The translations under genes were made by a program, and so were the position numbers. Positions 37,720 to 45,953 of a stretch of DNA of 64,000 nt are shown here, one piece after another (within the stretch, counting starts at the first letter, position 1; every line of letters starts with the position of its first letter). The notes under the pieces are model-generated. The model had not been told where the DNA came from and ran no database searches. It was given only the letters and a program-made list of their open reading frames with translations. The stretch is from Anaerosphaera multitolerans. GTDB taxonomy: Bacteria; Bacillota; Clostridia; Tissierellales; Peptoniphilaceae. Where the stretch lies: the NCBI RefSeq assembly GCF_004006535.1, contig NZ_RLIH01000010.1, positions 1 to 64,000 on the forward strand. Direction: 5' to 3'.

Positions 37720-38073
37720 TTCTTACCTCTTAACAATTTTCTATATAAACGCTCATCGTACTTTAATCTTAAACCACTTTCAAACAAACCACCTCCCTTA
37801 CTTACTTATTTATTTCTTTAACTTAAAAAAATATTATTCTTAATTAATATATTATTATTTTGTCGTTTTTTTAATCTTACTTACTTCTATTGTTCTGATT
37901 TTAAATGTTCTAGAATAAAGCTTTTTTAGACTTTTATCATATTTAAGAACTTTTAAACCATAGTTCCAACAAAAATCACAAACCAAAACTTTCCTTTAAT
38001 AATTTTTAAAAATTATATTTTATTCTTTCTTTATACCTACAGTTAGTCATTCCCAAATTATTTCTGTTATTAT
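37720..38073. other. Intergenic between haem-transport and NEAT genes
   Basis: About 350 AT-rich bases that should hold the promoter of the downstream NEAT genes. No clear Fur-like palindrome or terminator was found. Confidence 0.45.
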
Positions 38074-38835
38074 TTATTGATCTTGTAAAACAACTTTGTT
38101 TCCACAAACCTCTTCAACTTTAAGAGATATATCATATATCTCAGATAAATTCTCATTATCTAGTACCCTGTTAGGAGAACCCTTAAATTTAATTTTCCCA
38201 TCTAACATGCCAACCACCTCATCAGAATAATTTATAGCTTGATTTATATCATGTAATACCATTATTATTGTAATGCCTAAGTTTTTATTCAATTTTTTAA
38301 TTAAATTTAATATATCAAATTGATATTTTATATCTAAATAAGTAGTTGGTTCATCTAAAAATAAAATATTACTTTTTTGAGCAAGTGCCATTGCAATAAA
38401 TACCCTTTGTTTCTGGCCCCCTGAAAGCTTCTCTATTTCTTCATTTTTAAAATCCAATAATTTAGTAAGTTCAAGAGCCCACTCCACTTCTTCATAATCT
38501 TTTTCAGTGTATCTGCGTAATGGTTTTAAATAAGGTGTTCTACCATAACTTACAAATTGTTCTACTGTAATATCTCCTCTTATTCTATTTTGTTGATGAA
38601 CTATTGCAACTTGTTGAGCAAACTCCTTATATTTTATATCTTTTATGTTCTTACCTTTTAAGGTAATCTTTCCTTGTCTTGTTACTAAATTTTTAGTACA
38701 AAGATTTAATAATGTGCTTTTCCCACTTCCGTTAGAACCTATTATTGTAGTAATGCTTCCTTCTTTAAATTTTACATTTATATCTTTTAAAACTTTGCTT
38801 TTCCCATAGGAAAAATTTAAATGTTTAATTTCCAT
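38074..38835 (-). CDS. Haem/iron-complex ABC transporter ATPase (FecE/HmuV type)
   Basis: A 253-residue ATPase with Walker [15 protein letters not shown]-loop IVHQQNRIRGDITV, signature LSGGQKQRVFIAMAL, Walker B ILFLDEPTTYLDI and H-loop VLHDINQAI. The DEPTTYLDI spelling is typical of siderophore/haem importers. It overlaps the permease gene by 11 nt and is last in the five-gene operon that starts at 43061. Confidence 0.92.
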   Translation of the reverse strand: MEIKHLNFSYGKSKVLKDINVKFKEGSITTIIGSNGSGKSTLLNLCTKNLVTRQGKITLKGKNIKDIKYKEFAQQVAIVHQQNRIRGDITVEQFVSYGRTPYLKPLRRYTEKDYEEVEWALELTKLLDFKNEEIEKLSGGQKQRVFIAMALAQKSNILFLDEPTTYLDIKYQFDILNLIKKLNKNLGITIIMVLHDINQAINYSDEVVGMLDGKIKFKGSPNRVLDNENLSEIYDISLKVEEVCGNKVVLQDQ

Positions 38836-39820
38836 AATTTTTTCCTCCTATTTTTAATAAAGATATAAAGAAAGGTCCTCCAACTACGCTCATAATTACA
38901 GCAGACTGTATTTCATAAGGATGAGCTATTATTCTTCCAACTGTATCTGAAAGAAGTAATAAAAATGCCCCTAAAAAAATACTAAAAGGAATTAAGTATT
39001 TATGATCACTTCCAACAATTAATCTACCTATATGAGGAACTAAAAGTCCCAAAAACCCTATTACACCTACTATTGCAGTTGTAACCGATGATAAAATTAT
39101 CGCTATAAATGCTATAAAAAACCTATACTTATTCACATTTACTCCTAAAGACCGTGCAGTTTTATCTTCTAAAGAAATTAAATTACATGCCCTTGCAGTA
39201 AATAATGAGATTATTAAAAATATTCCAATGTATAATACAATTATTCTTACATCATCCCAAGTCTTTTGTGATATATTGCCTTCAATAATTGACTGAACTT
39301 TCGTTAAATTTCCACCTGTAAAAGATTTAATTCCCTCAGCTATTCCAACAAAGGTCATATTCAAGGCAACTCCAACTAAAAGCAACCTTATAGGCCTTAC
39401 TCCATCATCCCATGCCAGTGAATAAATTAGAAAATAAGCTAATAATCCGCCTACTACACTAAACAATGGCGTTAAGAAAAAAATATTCGGAAATATTAAG
39501 GCTATTATAAGAGATGCAAGAGATGCTGCTGAAGATATTCCGATAATTCCCGGATCAATCAACGGATTTTTCATAACAGCTTGTAGCATGGTTCCAGAAA
39601 CTGCTAGTGCAGCTCCTGCAAAAATTGATATAATTATTCTTGGAAATCTCAAATCATATACTGTTGCTACGTCTGAATCATAATTTATAAATAATCCTCT
39701 TATTAATTGAATGGGCGTAATCTTTAGACTTCCAGTATTTAATGAACAAATAAATAAAATAAATAGAAGTAAGATTATAATTATAAAACTTAGTGTTTTT
39801 TTTCTTGTATTATTCTTCAT
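38825..39820 (-). CDS. FecCD-family haem/iron-complex permease
   Basis: A 331-residue permease with about ten spans. Family signatures are LRFPRIIISIFAGAALAVSG near the start, QAVMKNPLIDPGIIGISSAA, and GVIGFLGLLVPHIGRLIVG before the ATPase-coupling region. It overlaps the binding-protein gene by 11 nt and the ATPase gene by 11 nt, so the three are translationally coupled. It forms the membrane channel for haem brought by the lipoprotein. Confidence 0.92.
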   Translation of the reverse strand: MKNNTRKKTLSFIIIILLLFILFICSLNTGSLKITPIQLIRGLFINYDSDVATVYDLRFPRIIISIFAGAALAVSGTMLQAVMKNPLIDPGIIGISSAASLASLIIALIFPNIFFLTPLFSVVGGLLAYFLIYSLAWDDGVRPIRLLLVGVALNMTFVGIAEGIKSFTGGNLTKVQSIIEGNISQKTWDDVRIIVLYIGIFLIISLFTARACNLISLEDKTARSLGVNVNKYRFFIAFIAIILSSVTTAIVGVIGFLGLLVPHIGRLIVGSDHKYLIPFSIFLGAFLLLLSDTVGRIIAHPYEIQSAVIMSVVGGPFFISLLKIGGKNYGN

Positions 39821-40694
39821 AAAGAACCTCCCGCAAGTCTTCTAAAGCTTCTTTATAATTGAATTTTGCACTCATTCCAAATTTCTTATACTCTAAGTCA
39901 TAAACCTTGTTTTCTTTTACTGCCCTAAAATGTTTCCAAATATCATTGGTTTCAAACTCTTCTTTAAACATTTTTACAACATCATTGGGCATTGCGTGAG
40001 CACATCTTAGTATTATGTCAGGATTTTTTTCAATCATGTCTTCAGTGTTAATATTTATAAACTGCTGATCTGTACCAGCATATACATTTTCTCCTCCCGC
40101 AAGTTCTACTAAACTTCCAACATAGGAGTTTTCAGTGGCTACCACATAAGACCCTGGGAGTCCCATTAACACTAAAATTTTTGGACTTTTAAAATTTTTG
40201 TTTTTCTCTTTATAATTTTTAATAAATTTCTCAAAATCATCTCTTAAAGCCTTTGCTTCTTTTTCCCTTCCCAGCAATTCACCAAGATCATCTATTGACT
40301 TATACATACCTTGAACATTGTTTAAATTTAAAAATCCATAATCAACATCTGCCGCCTCGTATTTGGGTAGTAAATCAGAGATTAAACTTACAGGACTGAA
40401 TATATAATCAGGATTCAAAGATTTAATAATTTCCATGTCAGGAGTCATTGCCATTCCAACTTTAGGTAATTTTTCATATCTATTTGGACAATCATCTATT
40501 TCTGAGTCTGGAACTCCAATAAGATCTACATCTAATTTTTCCATAATATAAACCGTAGCCATACTTGTTCCTATAATTTTTAAATCATCAGATAAATTAT
40601 CACTATTATTTGAAGCTTCATTTTGATCAACGCAACCAGAAAAAAATAACAATGAAATAAATAAAACTATACATGATTTAAATTTATTCATATA
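39810..40694 (-). CDS. isdE: IsdE-like haem-binding lipoprotein
   Basis: A 294-residue lipoprotein (lipobox FFSGC, Cys20 from the chosen start) of the FecB/BtuF fold. Staphylococcal IsdE binds haem with Met78 and His229; the equivalents here are Met80 or Met82 in VGMAMTPDME and His232 in RCAHAMPNDV, a close match in position and context. I chose the ATG at 40694 because GAGAGGAAC precedes it; the frame extends 15 codons further with no such site, into the preceding gene. It receives haem from the membrane-anchored relay proteins encoded just upstream and passes it to the FecCD permease. Confidence 0.88.
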   Translation of the reverse strand, partial: YMNKFKSCIVLFISLLFFSGCVDQNEASNNSDNLSDDLKIIGTSMATVYIMEKLDVDLIGVPDSEIDDCPNRYEKLPKVGMAMTPDMEIIKSLNPDYIFSPVSLISDLLPKYEAADVDYGFLNLNNVQGMYKSIDDLGELLGREKEAKALRDDFEKFIKNYKEKNKNFKSPKILVLMGLPGSYVVATENSYVGSLVELAGGENVYAGTDQQFININTEDMIEKNPDIILRCAHAMPNDVVKMFKEEFETNDIWKHFRAVKENKVYDLEYKKFGMSAKFNYKEALEDLREVLYEE

Positions 40695-41622
40695 ATTGTT
40701 CCTCTCTAAATTCGTTTTTCTTTTTAAAATAATTTGCAACTATATATATTCCAGACGCCATTAATAATAGTAAAAAAGCTGTTCCACCTAAAATAGATAT
40801 ACATACCTTAAATATGAAACTTGTAATTGGTCCCCACTTTATCTGATTTATATCTTCTCCGCTATTTTTAACTTCTTTCATATCTGAATCATAAATCCTC
40901 TTTAATTCTTCAGAATTCTTAGTTAAAAGCCCATGTGAATATCCTAAATCTCCAGCACTCATTTTTGAATTAACTGGATTCACTTCCACTTTTTTACCAT
41001 AAAGAAACATTTTTTCTTCTAAATCATTAGTTCTTATGTTATTATCTGTTTCACTAATATTTTTACTTTGGTGTATTGTATTTTCTTCTAAATTTTTCGA
41101 ACTATTATTTCCTAATGAATTTTCTATTGAATCTTTAGAACTACCTATAATTGCAAAGTCAGTATTCCCACTTTTGAAATCAGTAAAATTATAATAAAAT
41201 ACTACATCTCTTCCCATTGGTCCCACATAAAATGTACTTCTTACAATTGCATCTTTTTCAGGTATTGGAAATCTATAATCACAAGTCTCACTTGTATTTT
41301 TAGGAATATCATAATCTACTAAATAAAAATCATCATCGCCTTTATTTTGTACTGCAATACTTACATTTTCTATAAAATTAGCTAAATTATATCTGACAGT
41401 GACGTATAGTTGCCCGTTCACATTTTCAAATAAAGCCTGATGATGTAGCACATTCTCTGTCATTCCTTGTCCAATCCCTGGATTATTCCCTGCATCTTCT
41501 ATAGTTCCTGTTATGGGATGTTCATAATAGGGATTAGCAGATGCCGTTTCTAAACCGGATCCTAATACTTCAAGAGGAAAACACATAAGTAATAATATTA
41601 TTATCATTATTATTTTTTTCAT
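40684..41622 (-). CDS. Shp-like membrane-anchored haem relay protein
   Basis: A 312-residue protein with a signal peptide (~1-22), a haem-binding domain at about 30-165, a hydrophilic linker, one membrane span (FIFKVCISILGGTAFLLLLM, ~270-300) and a charged tail. The domain strongly resembles streptococcal Shp: YEHPITGTIEDAGNNPGIGQ followed by GMTENV, then YVGPMGRDVVFYYNF. Shp binds haem through two methionines (66 and 153); Met54 and Met136 here fall in the same contexts. Shp passes haem to a lipoprotein, and the next gene encodes an IsdE-like lipoprotein (11-nt overlap), so a relay role is well supported. Confidence 0.85.
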   Translation of the reverse strand: MKKIIMIIILLLMCFPLEVLGSGLETASANPYYEHPITGTIEDAGNNPGIGQGMTENVLHHQALFENVNGQLYVTVRYNLANFIENVSIAVQNKGDDDFYLVDYDIPKNTSETCDYRFPIPEKDAIVRSTFYVGPMGRDVVFYYNFTDFKSGNTDFAIIGSSKDSIENSLGNNSSKNLEENTIHQSKNISETDNNIRTNDLEEKMFLYGKKVEVNPVNSKMSAGDLGYSHGLLTKNSEELKRIYDSDMKEVKNSGEDINQIKWGPITSFIFKVCISILGGTAFLLLLMASGIYIVANYFKKKNEFREEQLYE

Positions 41623-43061
41623 ATTATTTTCTCCTTTCTGTTTAACTCCTCCTTAATTTCCATTTCTTCTAAAAGAACCTTTAAATATTTTCTTATAATA
41701 TATAAACTTCCAAAAACTATTCCTACTATTCCAAATAGAGAAATTATTATTATTACCTTATTTTCTTTTATGATTTCATTTTCACATAAGTGTAATGTAT
41801 CCTCTTGCTTATCTTTATCTACGATATTTTGCATATTTCCCAAATTATCTTTTTTATTGTTCTCAGATTTAACCTTAGCCGGAGAAAAGTTCCTCGATTG
41901 AGGCTCTATTTTAGAAGTATCATTTATTTTATTTACTTTTGGTGGATTGCTTTTTCCATTAACTGACGTTGATAGAATCGCTTTTGTTGTACTATTTCTT
42001 TCACTTCCCGTATCAGTTATTTCTTTTTTTTGACCACCTGTAGTATTTTCAGCTTTTTCAACCATTGCAAACGGCACAAATTTATCATAATTAAAATTTA
42101 TTTCATCATCTTTAAGATTATATTGAATCTCCTGTATTTCCTCTTCTATGGCATATAATGTAAAGTCTTTTTGTCCTTTTTTTATTGGAAGAGTTATGTT
42201 AACAAAACCTTTAGGAATAAACTTTTCTCTTAAATTATTTATTTTGCCAGAAGAATTATACGGAATTTCACTTAACTCCCCCAATGCTTCCAACTCATAA
42301 GATGTGACCATATCTAAATCACCAAACCTACTTTGTACTACTTTCAAATCCTTTCCTGTCATTTTATTTGCATAGAAGGTAAAATCTTTATCAAATATTC
42401 CTGAATCTGCTTCAATAGTCACTCCTTTATTGCTTTTCTTGATACTTTCTTTTGGATCAAATAGTTTTCTCTTCTCTCCATTTTTAGCCTTACTAATTAA
42501 AACAGCCTCATCTTCACTAATTTTTTTTATTTTATCAAACTCAAATTTTAACCTTGCTTCAATCGGGTCATCCCCCATAGGCTCTACCTTAGGATCTACC
42601 ATTACTCTTAAATATTCATCCATATACTTCAATGGTAATGTAAAAACCTCTGGTCTTTTTTCATCTTCTTTTGACACTTCCAATTCAAAAGAATGAGGAG
42701 TGGATTTTACAAATTTTTCTCCATCATCATAATATAAATTTATTAAAGAAGCAGTTAAATTCGATATTGTCATTTTGTCACTTCCTATATACAAAGTTAC
42801 ATCTTTATCTTTAACTTCTATATTAGCTAAATGTTTCATAGCTTTATTTCCCATTGAAGCTTTATCTTCTATTGCATGCCAAAGATTTACAGGCAATTCA
42901 TAAAATCCTTCTTCTAAAATTATCGGATTGTGATTATTAATACTATCTAGTTCTTTTTCCACCTCTTTTATTTCATTTACATCCATTTCTATTGCTACTA
43001 CCATATTTAATGGTAAAACCAAAGCTAATATAAAACATATTAAATTTAAAAAACTTTTCAT
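41619..43061 (-). CDS. NEAT-domain membrane-anchored haem relay protein
   Basis: A 480-residue protein with a signal peptide (cleavage near VVA, ~23). The first NEAT domain (about 48-195: GFYELPVNLWHAIEDKASMG, LRVMVDPKVEPMGDDPIEAR) carries VDPKVEPMGDDP where other NEATs in this locus have VDAMDEIAGG. A second beta-rich domain (~205-335), a lysine/serine-rich linker and one span (VIIIISLFGIVGIVFGSLYI) with a basic tail follow. No sortase LPxTG motif is present. It is the first gene of the haem operon; its stop overlaps the next start (ATGA). It probably takes haem from the SLH-anchored NEAT proteins and hands it to the Shp-like protein. Confidence 0.82.
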   Translation of the reverse strand: MKSFLNLICFILALVLPLNMVVAIEMDVNEIKEVEKELDSINNHNPIILEEGFYELPVNLWHAIEDKASMGNKAMKHLANIEVKDKDVTLYIGSDKMTISNLTASLINLYYDDGEKFVKSTPHSFELEVSKEDEKRPEVFTLPLKYMDEYLRVMVDPKVEPMGDDPIEARLKFEFDKIKKISEDEAVLISKAKNGEKRKLFDPKESIKKSNKGVTIEADSGIFDKDFTFYANKMTGKDLKVVQSRFGDLDMVTSYELEALGELSEIPYNSSGKINNLREKFIPKGFVNITLPIKKGQKDFTLYAIEEEIQEIQYNLKDDEINFNYDKFVPFAMVEKAENTTGGQKKEITDTGSERNSTTKAILSTSVNGKSNPPKVNKINDTSKIEPQSRNFSPAKVKSENNKKDNLGNMQNIVDKDKQEDTLHLCENEIIKENKVIIIISLFGIVGIVFGSLYIIRKYLKVLLEEMEIKEELNRKEKII

Positions 43062-43343
43062 TTTTATTTCCTCTATTATTTTTTATTAACAATTGCTCTC
43101 ATTACCTTTTTAAATCCTACCAAAATCCTATGAATTAAATCAAGCTTTTTAAGACTTTTTATCAGTTAACTAGAGTTTACTATATTTAACTCTCTTACTT
43201 TTTTTCTAAATATTTTATTGAAAAATATGTAAACTTATTAAGTTTATACATAAAAAATAATATAATAAAACAAAAATATCAGTTATTTTAAAAGTTCATA
43301 TCAGTTAACTCTTTATTTTAAAATAATATAAATCCATTAGCTA
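43062..43343 (-). promoter_or_regulatory. Promoter region of the haem operon with repeated TATCAGTTAACT
   Basis: The exact 12-mer TATCAGTTAACT occurs at 43160-43171 and 43299-43310, with a related TATCAGTTA at 43277. Between them is GAGTTTACTATATTTAACTC, an imperfect palindrome (43174-43193). The same 12-mer precedes the lipoprotein gene at 13214. The AGTTAACT core is palindromic and is a candidate operator. It does not look like the Fur box at 49.7 kb. Confidence 0.45.
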
Positions 43344-43985
43344 TGTGAGGTGACCCATATAAGTGGTAACAAATATAAAAGTACCTTGTATTGAAATTTA
43401 TTGTAAAATAAAATCAATAGGGGTACTTTTTGTATGAAAAGAACTATACATAGCTATGAAACTAAAATGAAAGTTATTGAAATTAAGTTAAATGAATATT
43501 CTAATAGGCAAGTCAAAAATGAGTTAGGACTTAAAAATAAATCTCAAATACAAACCTAGCGGACATAATATCGCAATGGTGAACTACATAAATCTAATCA
43601 GCCAATTGGCAAGCAATATTCCTATGGTAAAGGTCCCGAAAATTCTAATTCTGAGAAAACTTTGAAACTTAGAATTAAATCTTTAGAAGAACAAGTAGAA
43701 CTTCTAAAAAACTACAAACACATGGAAAGGAAGTGGTTCTGGAAATATTAGTTAGTCTAGTTAATAAATTAAAAAGAATAATTCTAAGTAAGGATATTTT
43801 ATCACTATTTAATATAGCTAAATCCACATATTAGAGATGGAAGAAGAAAAATAATAGTAAGATAAAAGTATTAAGTGATAAAATATATTCATCAGACAAT
43901 CAGTGAGAAACAAAATTTAAATTGTGTAATAGATACCTTAAATCAACTAACTAAACTAGATAAACCATGTGTTTTATATTAAGAT
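43344..43985 (+). mobile_element. Decayed IS3-family (IS150-like) insertion sequence
   Basis: The left end TGACCCATATAAGTGGTAAC resembles IS150-group termini. From ATG 43434 an orfA reads MKRTIHSYETKMKVIEIKLN, has an in-frame stop at 43557, then continues YRNGELHKSNQPIGKQYSYG and ends near KNYKHMERKW. An orfB fragment follows (VSLVNKLKRIILSKDILSLF) with stops and frameshifts. The right part has been cut by the IS256-type element at about 43990. The element is not functional. Confidence 0.8.
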
Positions 43986-43989
43986 CAAG

Positions 43990-44625
43990 AGGGAGCTCGT
44001 GAAAAAAAGTCTATAAATATAGCCTTCCATGATAAAATAAAAATATCATTAGGAGGCTATTTATACGGCAAAGAAAAGAAGAATAAATAAAGAGAAAAAG
44101 AAAGCAATAAGTAATTTTATTGAAATGTATGATAGTCTAGATGGACTACACTATAAAATATGTATCTTACAAACATAGAAAAGAATTTGCAAAGGATTTA
44201 AAAACAATCTATCATGCACCTAATGAAAAAACAGGACAGGATGATGGAACTTACTGAAAAGTGGAAAAAATCTATTCTCAGTCTATGAAAAATCGGACAG
44301 AAAATCGGGATATTTTAAGTCCGATTTTTAAATTTTCAGAATCAACAAGAAAGGTAATTTATACAAATAATGCTATAGAAAGTTTAAATAGCAGTTATCG
44401 TAGGTTAAACCGTCAACGCTCTGTATTTCCAAGTGATGCATCATTATTGAAAGTTCTATATTTATCTACAAATTTGATTACTAAAAAGTGGGTAATGCCC
44501 TTAATAAGCTGGGGTCAAGTATATGGTGAATTTTTAATTATGCACGAATACAGCTAAAATAAAATCTAGTTTCACAAATTTTATTAAAAAATACACCTGT
44601 TTTTACATGTGCACTTGACTTGTCT
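43990..44625 (+). mobile_element. Decayed, internally deleted IS256-family element
   Basis: The leader and start (ATG changed to ACG at about 44067: -AKKRRINKEKK) match the remnant at 30.8 kb. After about 25 codons the sequence jumps to the C-terminal third of an IS256-type transposase: YKHRKEFAKDLKTIYHAPNE, then, after two frame changes, a 98-codon frame (44261-44557) with STRKVIYTNNAIESLNSSYR, the usual end of the DDE domain, and RSVFPSDASLLKVLYLST. The middle with the catalytic aspartates is gone. The element is inserted in the IS3 remnant. Confidence 0.82.
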
Positions 44626-44639
44626 ATCAATAGGTATTA

Positions 44640-44732
44640 TAAAATAAGTACTAGTAAAATATAAAATTTCACTAGTACTATAGCATGCCTTTTCATAGAA
44701 ATACTTAATTTACAGAAAAATTTTTACAGTCC
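44640..44732. repeat. Dispersed repeat, copy 2
   Basis: This is closely similar to 3644-3732, including the hairpin CTAGTAAAATA...TTTCACTAG and the block AGAAATACTTAATTTACAGAAAAA. The orientation is the same as copy 1. Similarity ends at about 44732. Confidence 0.65.
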
Positions 44733-45039
44733 CTCTTTTATTTTTTTAATATATTGGATATTTCTCCATTCTTCCCTATATTATCTAAATAATATATCCA
44801 ACTATAAATTTGTCACTTCTATATTTATACTTTAAAACTCTCCACTTCTCATAAATCATTATTAAAAAACACAAAATACTTTTCCATATATTTTGGAGTA
44901 AAAGCTATGTTATATTTACAATTACATTTTGTATATGATAAACTATGAATATCTTCATTTTACATATTAAAACCTCCTTGTTATTTAATTGTCGCTTGCA
45001 TGTTGCAATTCATTTAACAAGAGAGGCTTTAATTAATAT
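44733..45039. other. Intergenic
   Basis: AT-rich spacer with no feature recognised. A hairpin-like AAAGCCTCTCTTG segment near the regulator stop codon is too weak to call. Confidence 0.45.
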
Positions 45040-45876
45040 TTATATTTTAAATAAATCTAAAGTAAATAACATAACAACTTTTTCTATATGGTTCTTATAA
45101 AAATTCACATTTACAAGCATTTCAACTATAACTGCCGCTTGCAAAATACCACTACCTGAATAAAACCAATTGTTTAAAATATTTAATGGTAGTATACATT
45201 TGGATTCTGATATAATATTATTATAATTTTTATTATCTACTTCATAATTTATTGATCTTAAAAAACCTTTTTCAACTATATCATTTAACGTTTTTACTAC
45301 CGGCTTTACTTTTATATTTATTGTTGAGCTTTTTGCTATGATAAGTTTAGCTGTACTACTACAACATTCCATAGCCGTTGATGTCACTATTGACGAATTA
45401 TCCACTTCATCTTTTTTCAATATTACTAAATTAACATTATATTCACCTTCACCCAATTTGTCTTCAAGTATTTTATAAGAAAAAGTTTTTTCTATGCTAT
45501 CTTTAAAAATTTCTAATTTCTCATATGTCTCTAAAAATTTCAAATTGAGCTCTTCAATTTTGTTTATAAGAATTGTATCAGCAATTTTTTTTGCTTTTTC
45601 ATGGTCTAATGACATACCTGACGACAATACTATTATTAATCTATCTCTACAAGATACAAACTCATCAATAAATCTTTCACCTATTTGGGTAAATATTATA
45701 TCGTTTTTAAATTTATAAATTAGCCCGATAGCAATTAATCTATCTACAATTTTCTTTGAATTAGATTTACTACAATTAAAATATCTTGATAAAGAAGTTA
45801 TCGTTTGAAACTTCTTACTATCTTTTATATATAAAAGATATTTCAATTGTGCTTGCGAAACTTTCAAATTATTCAT
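45040..45876 (-). CDS. DtxR/MarR-like winged-helix regulator with long C-terminal domain
   Basis: The N-terminal 70 residues (VSQAQLKYLLYIKDSKKFQT, LSRYFNCSKSNSKKIVDRLI) form a winged helix like the iron/manganese repressors of the DtxR/MntR family. The remaining ~200 residues are not a known metal-binding or SH3 domain that I recognise; they contain a CC pair (TAMECCSSTAKLII) and end in a hydrophobic segment. The ATG at 45876 gives the HTH the usual N-terminus; 21 further codons upstream are open but have no ribosome site. It follows the CydDC-like pair in a Fur-box operon, so a haem/metal regulator is likely. Confidence 0.6.
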   Translation of the reverse strand: MNNLKVSQAQLKYLLYIKDSKKFQTITSLSRYFNCSKSNSKKIVDRLIAIGLIYKFKNDIIFTQIGERFIDEFVSCRDRLIIVLSSGMSLDHEKAKKIADTILINKIEELNLKFLETYEKLEIFKDSIEKTFSYKILEDKLGEGEYNVNLVILKKDEVDNSSIVTSTAMECCSSTAKLIIAKSSTINIKVKPVVKTLNDIVEKGFLRSINYEVDNKNYNNIISESKCILPLNILNNWFYSGSGILQAAVIVEMLVNVNFYKNHIEKVVMLFTLDLFKI

Positions 45877-45953
45877 AATTTTAGCTCTTTCTATAATTAC
45901 AATTACATAATTTAAATTCTCATATTTTACACGTAACATAATAGCAGAATTAA

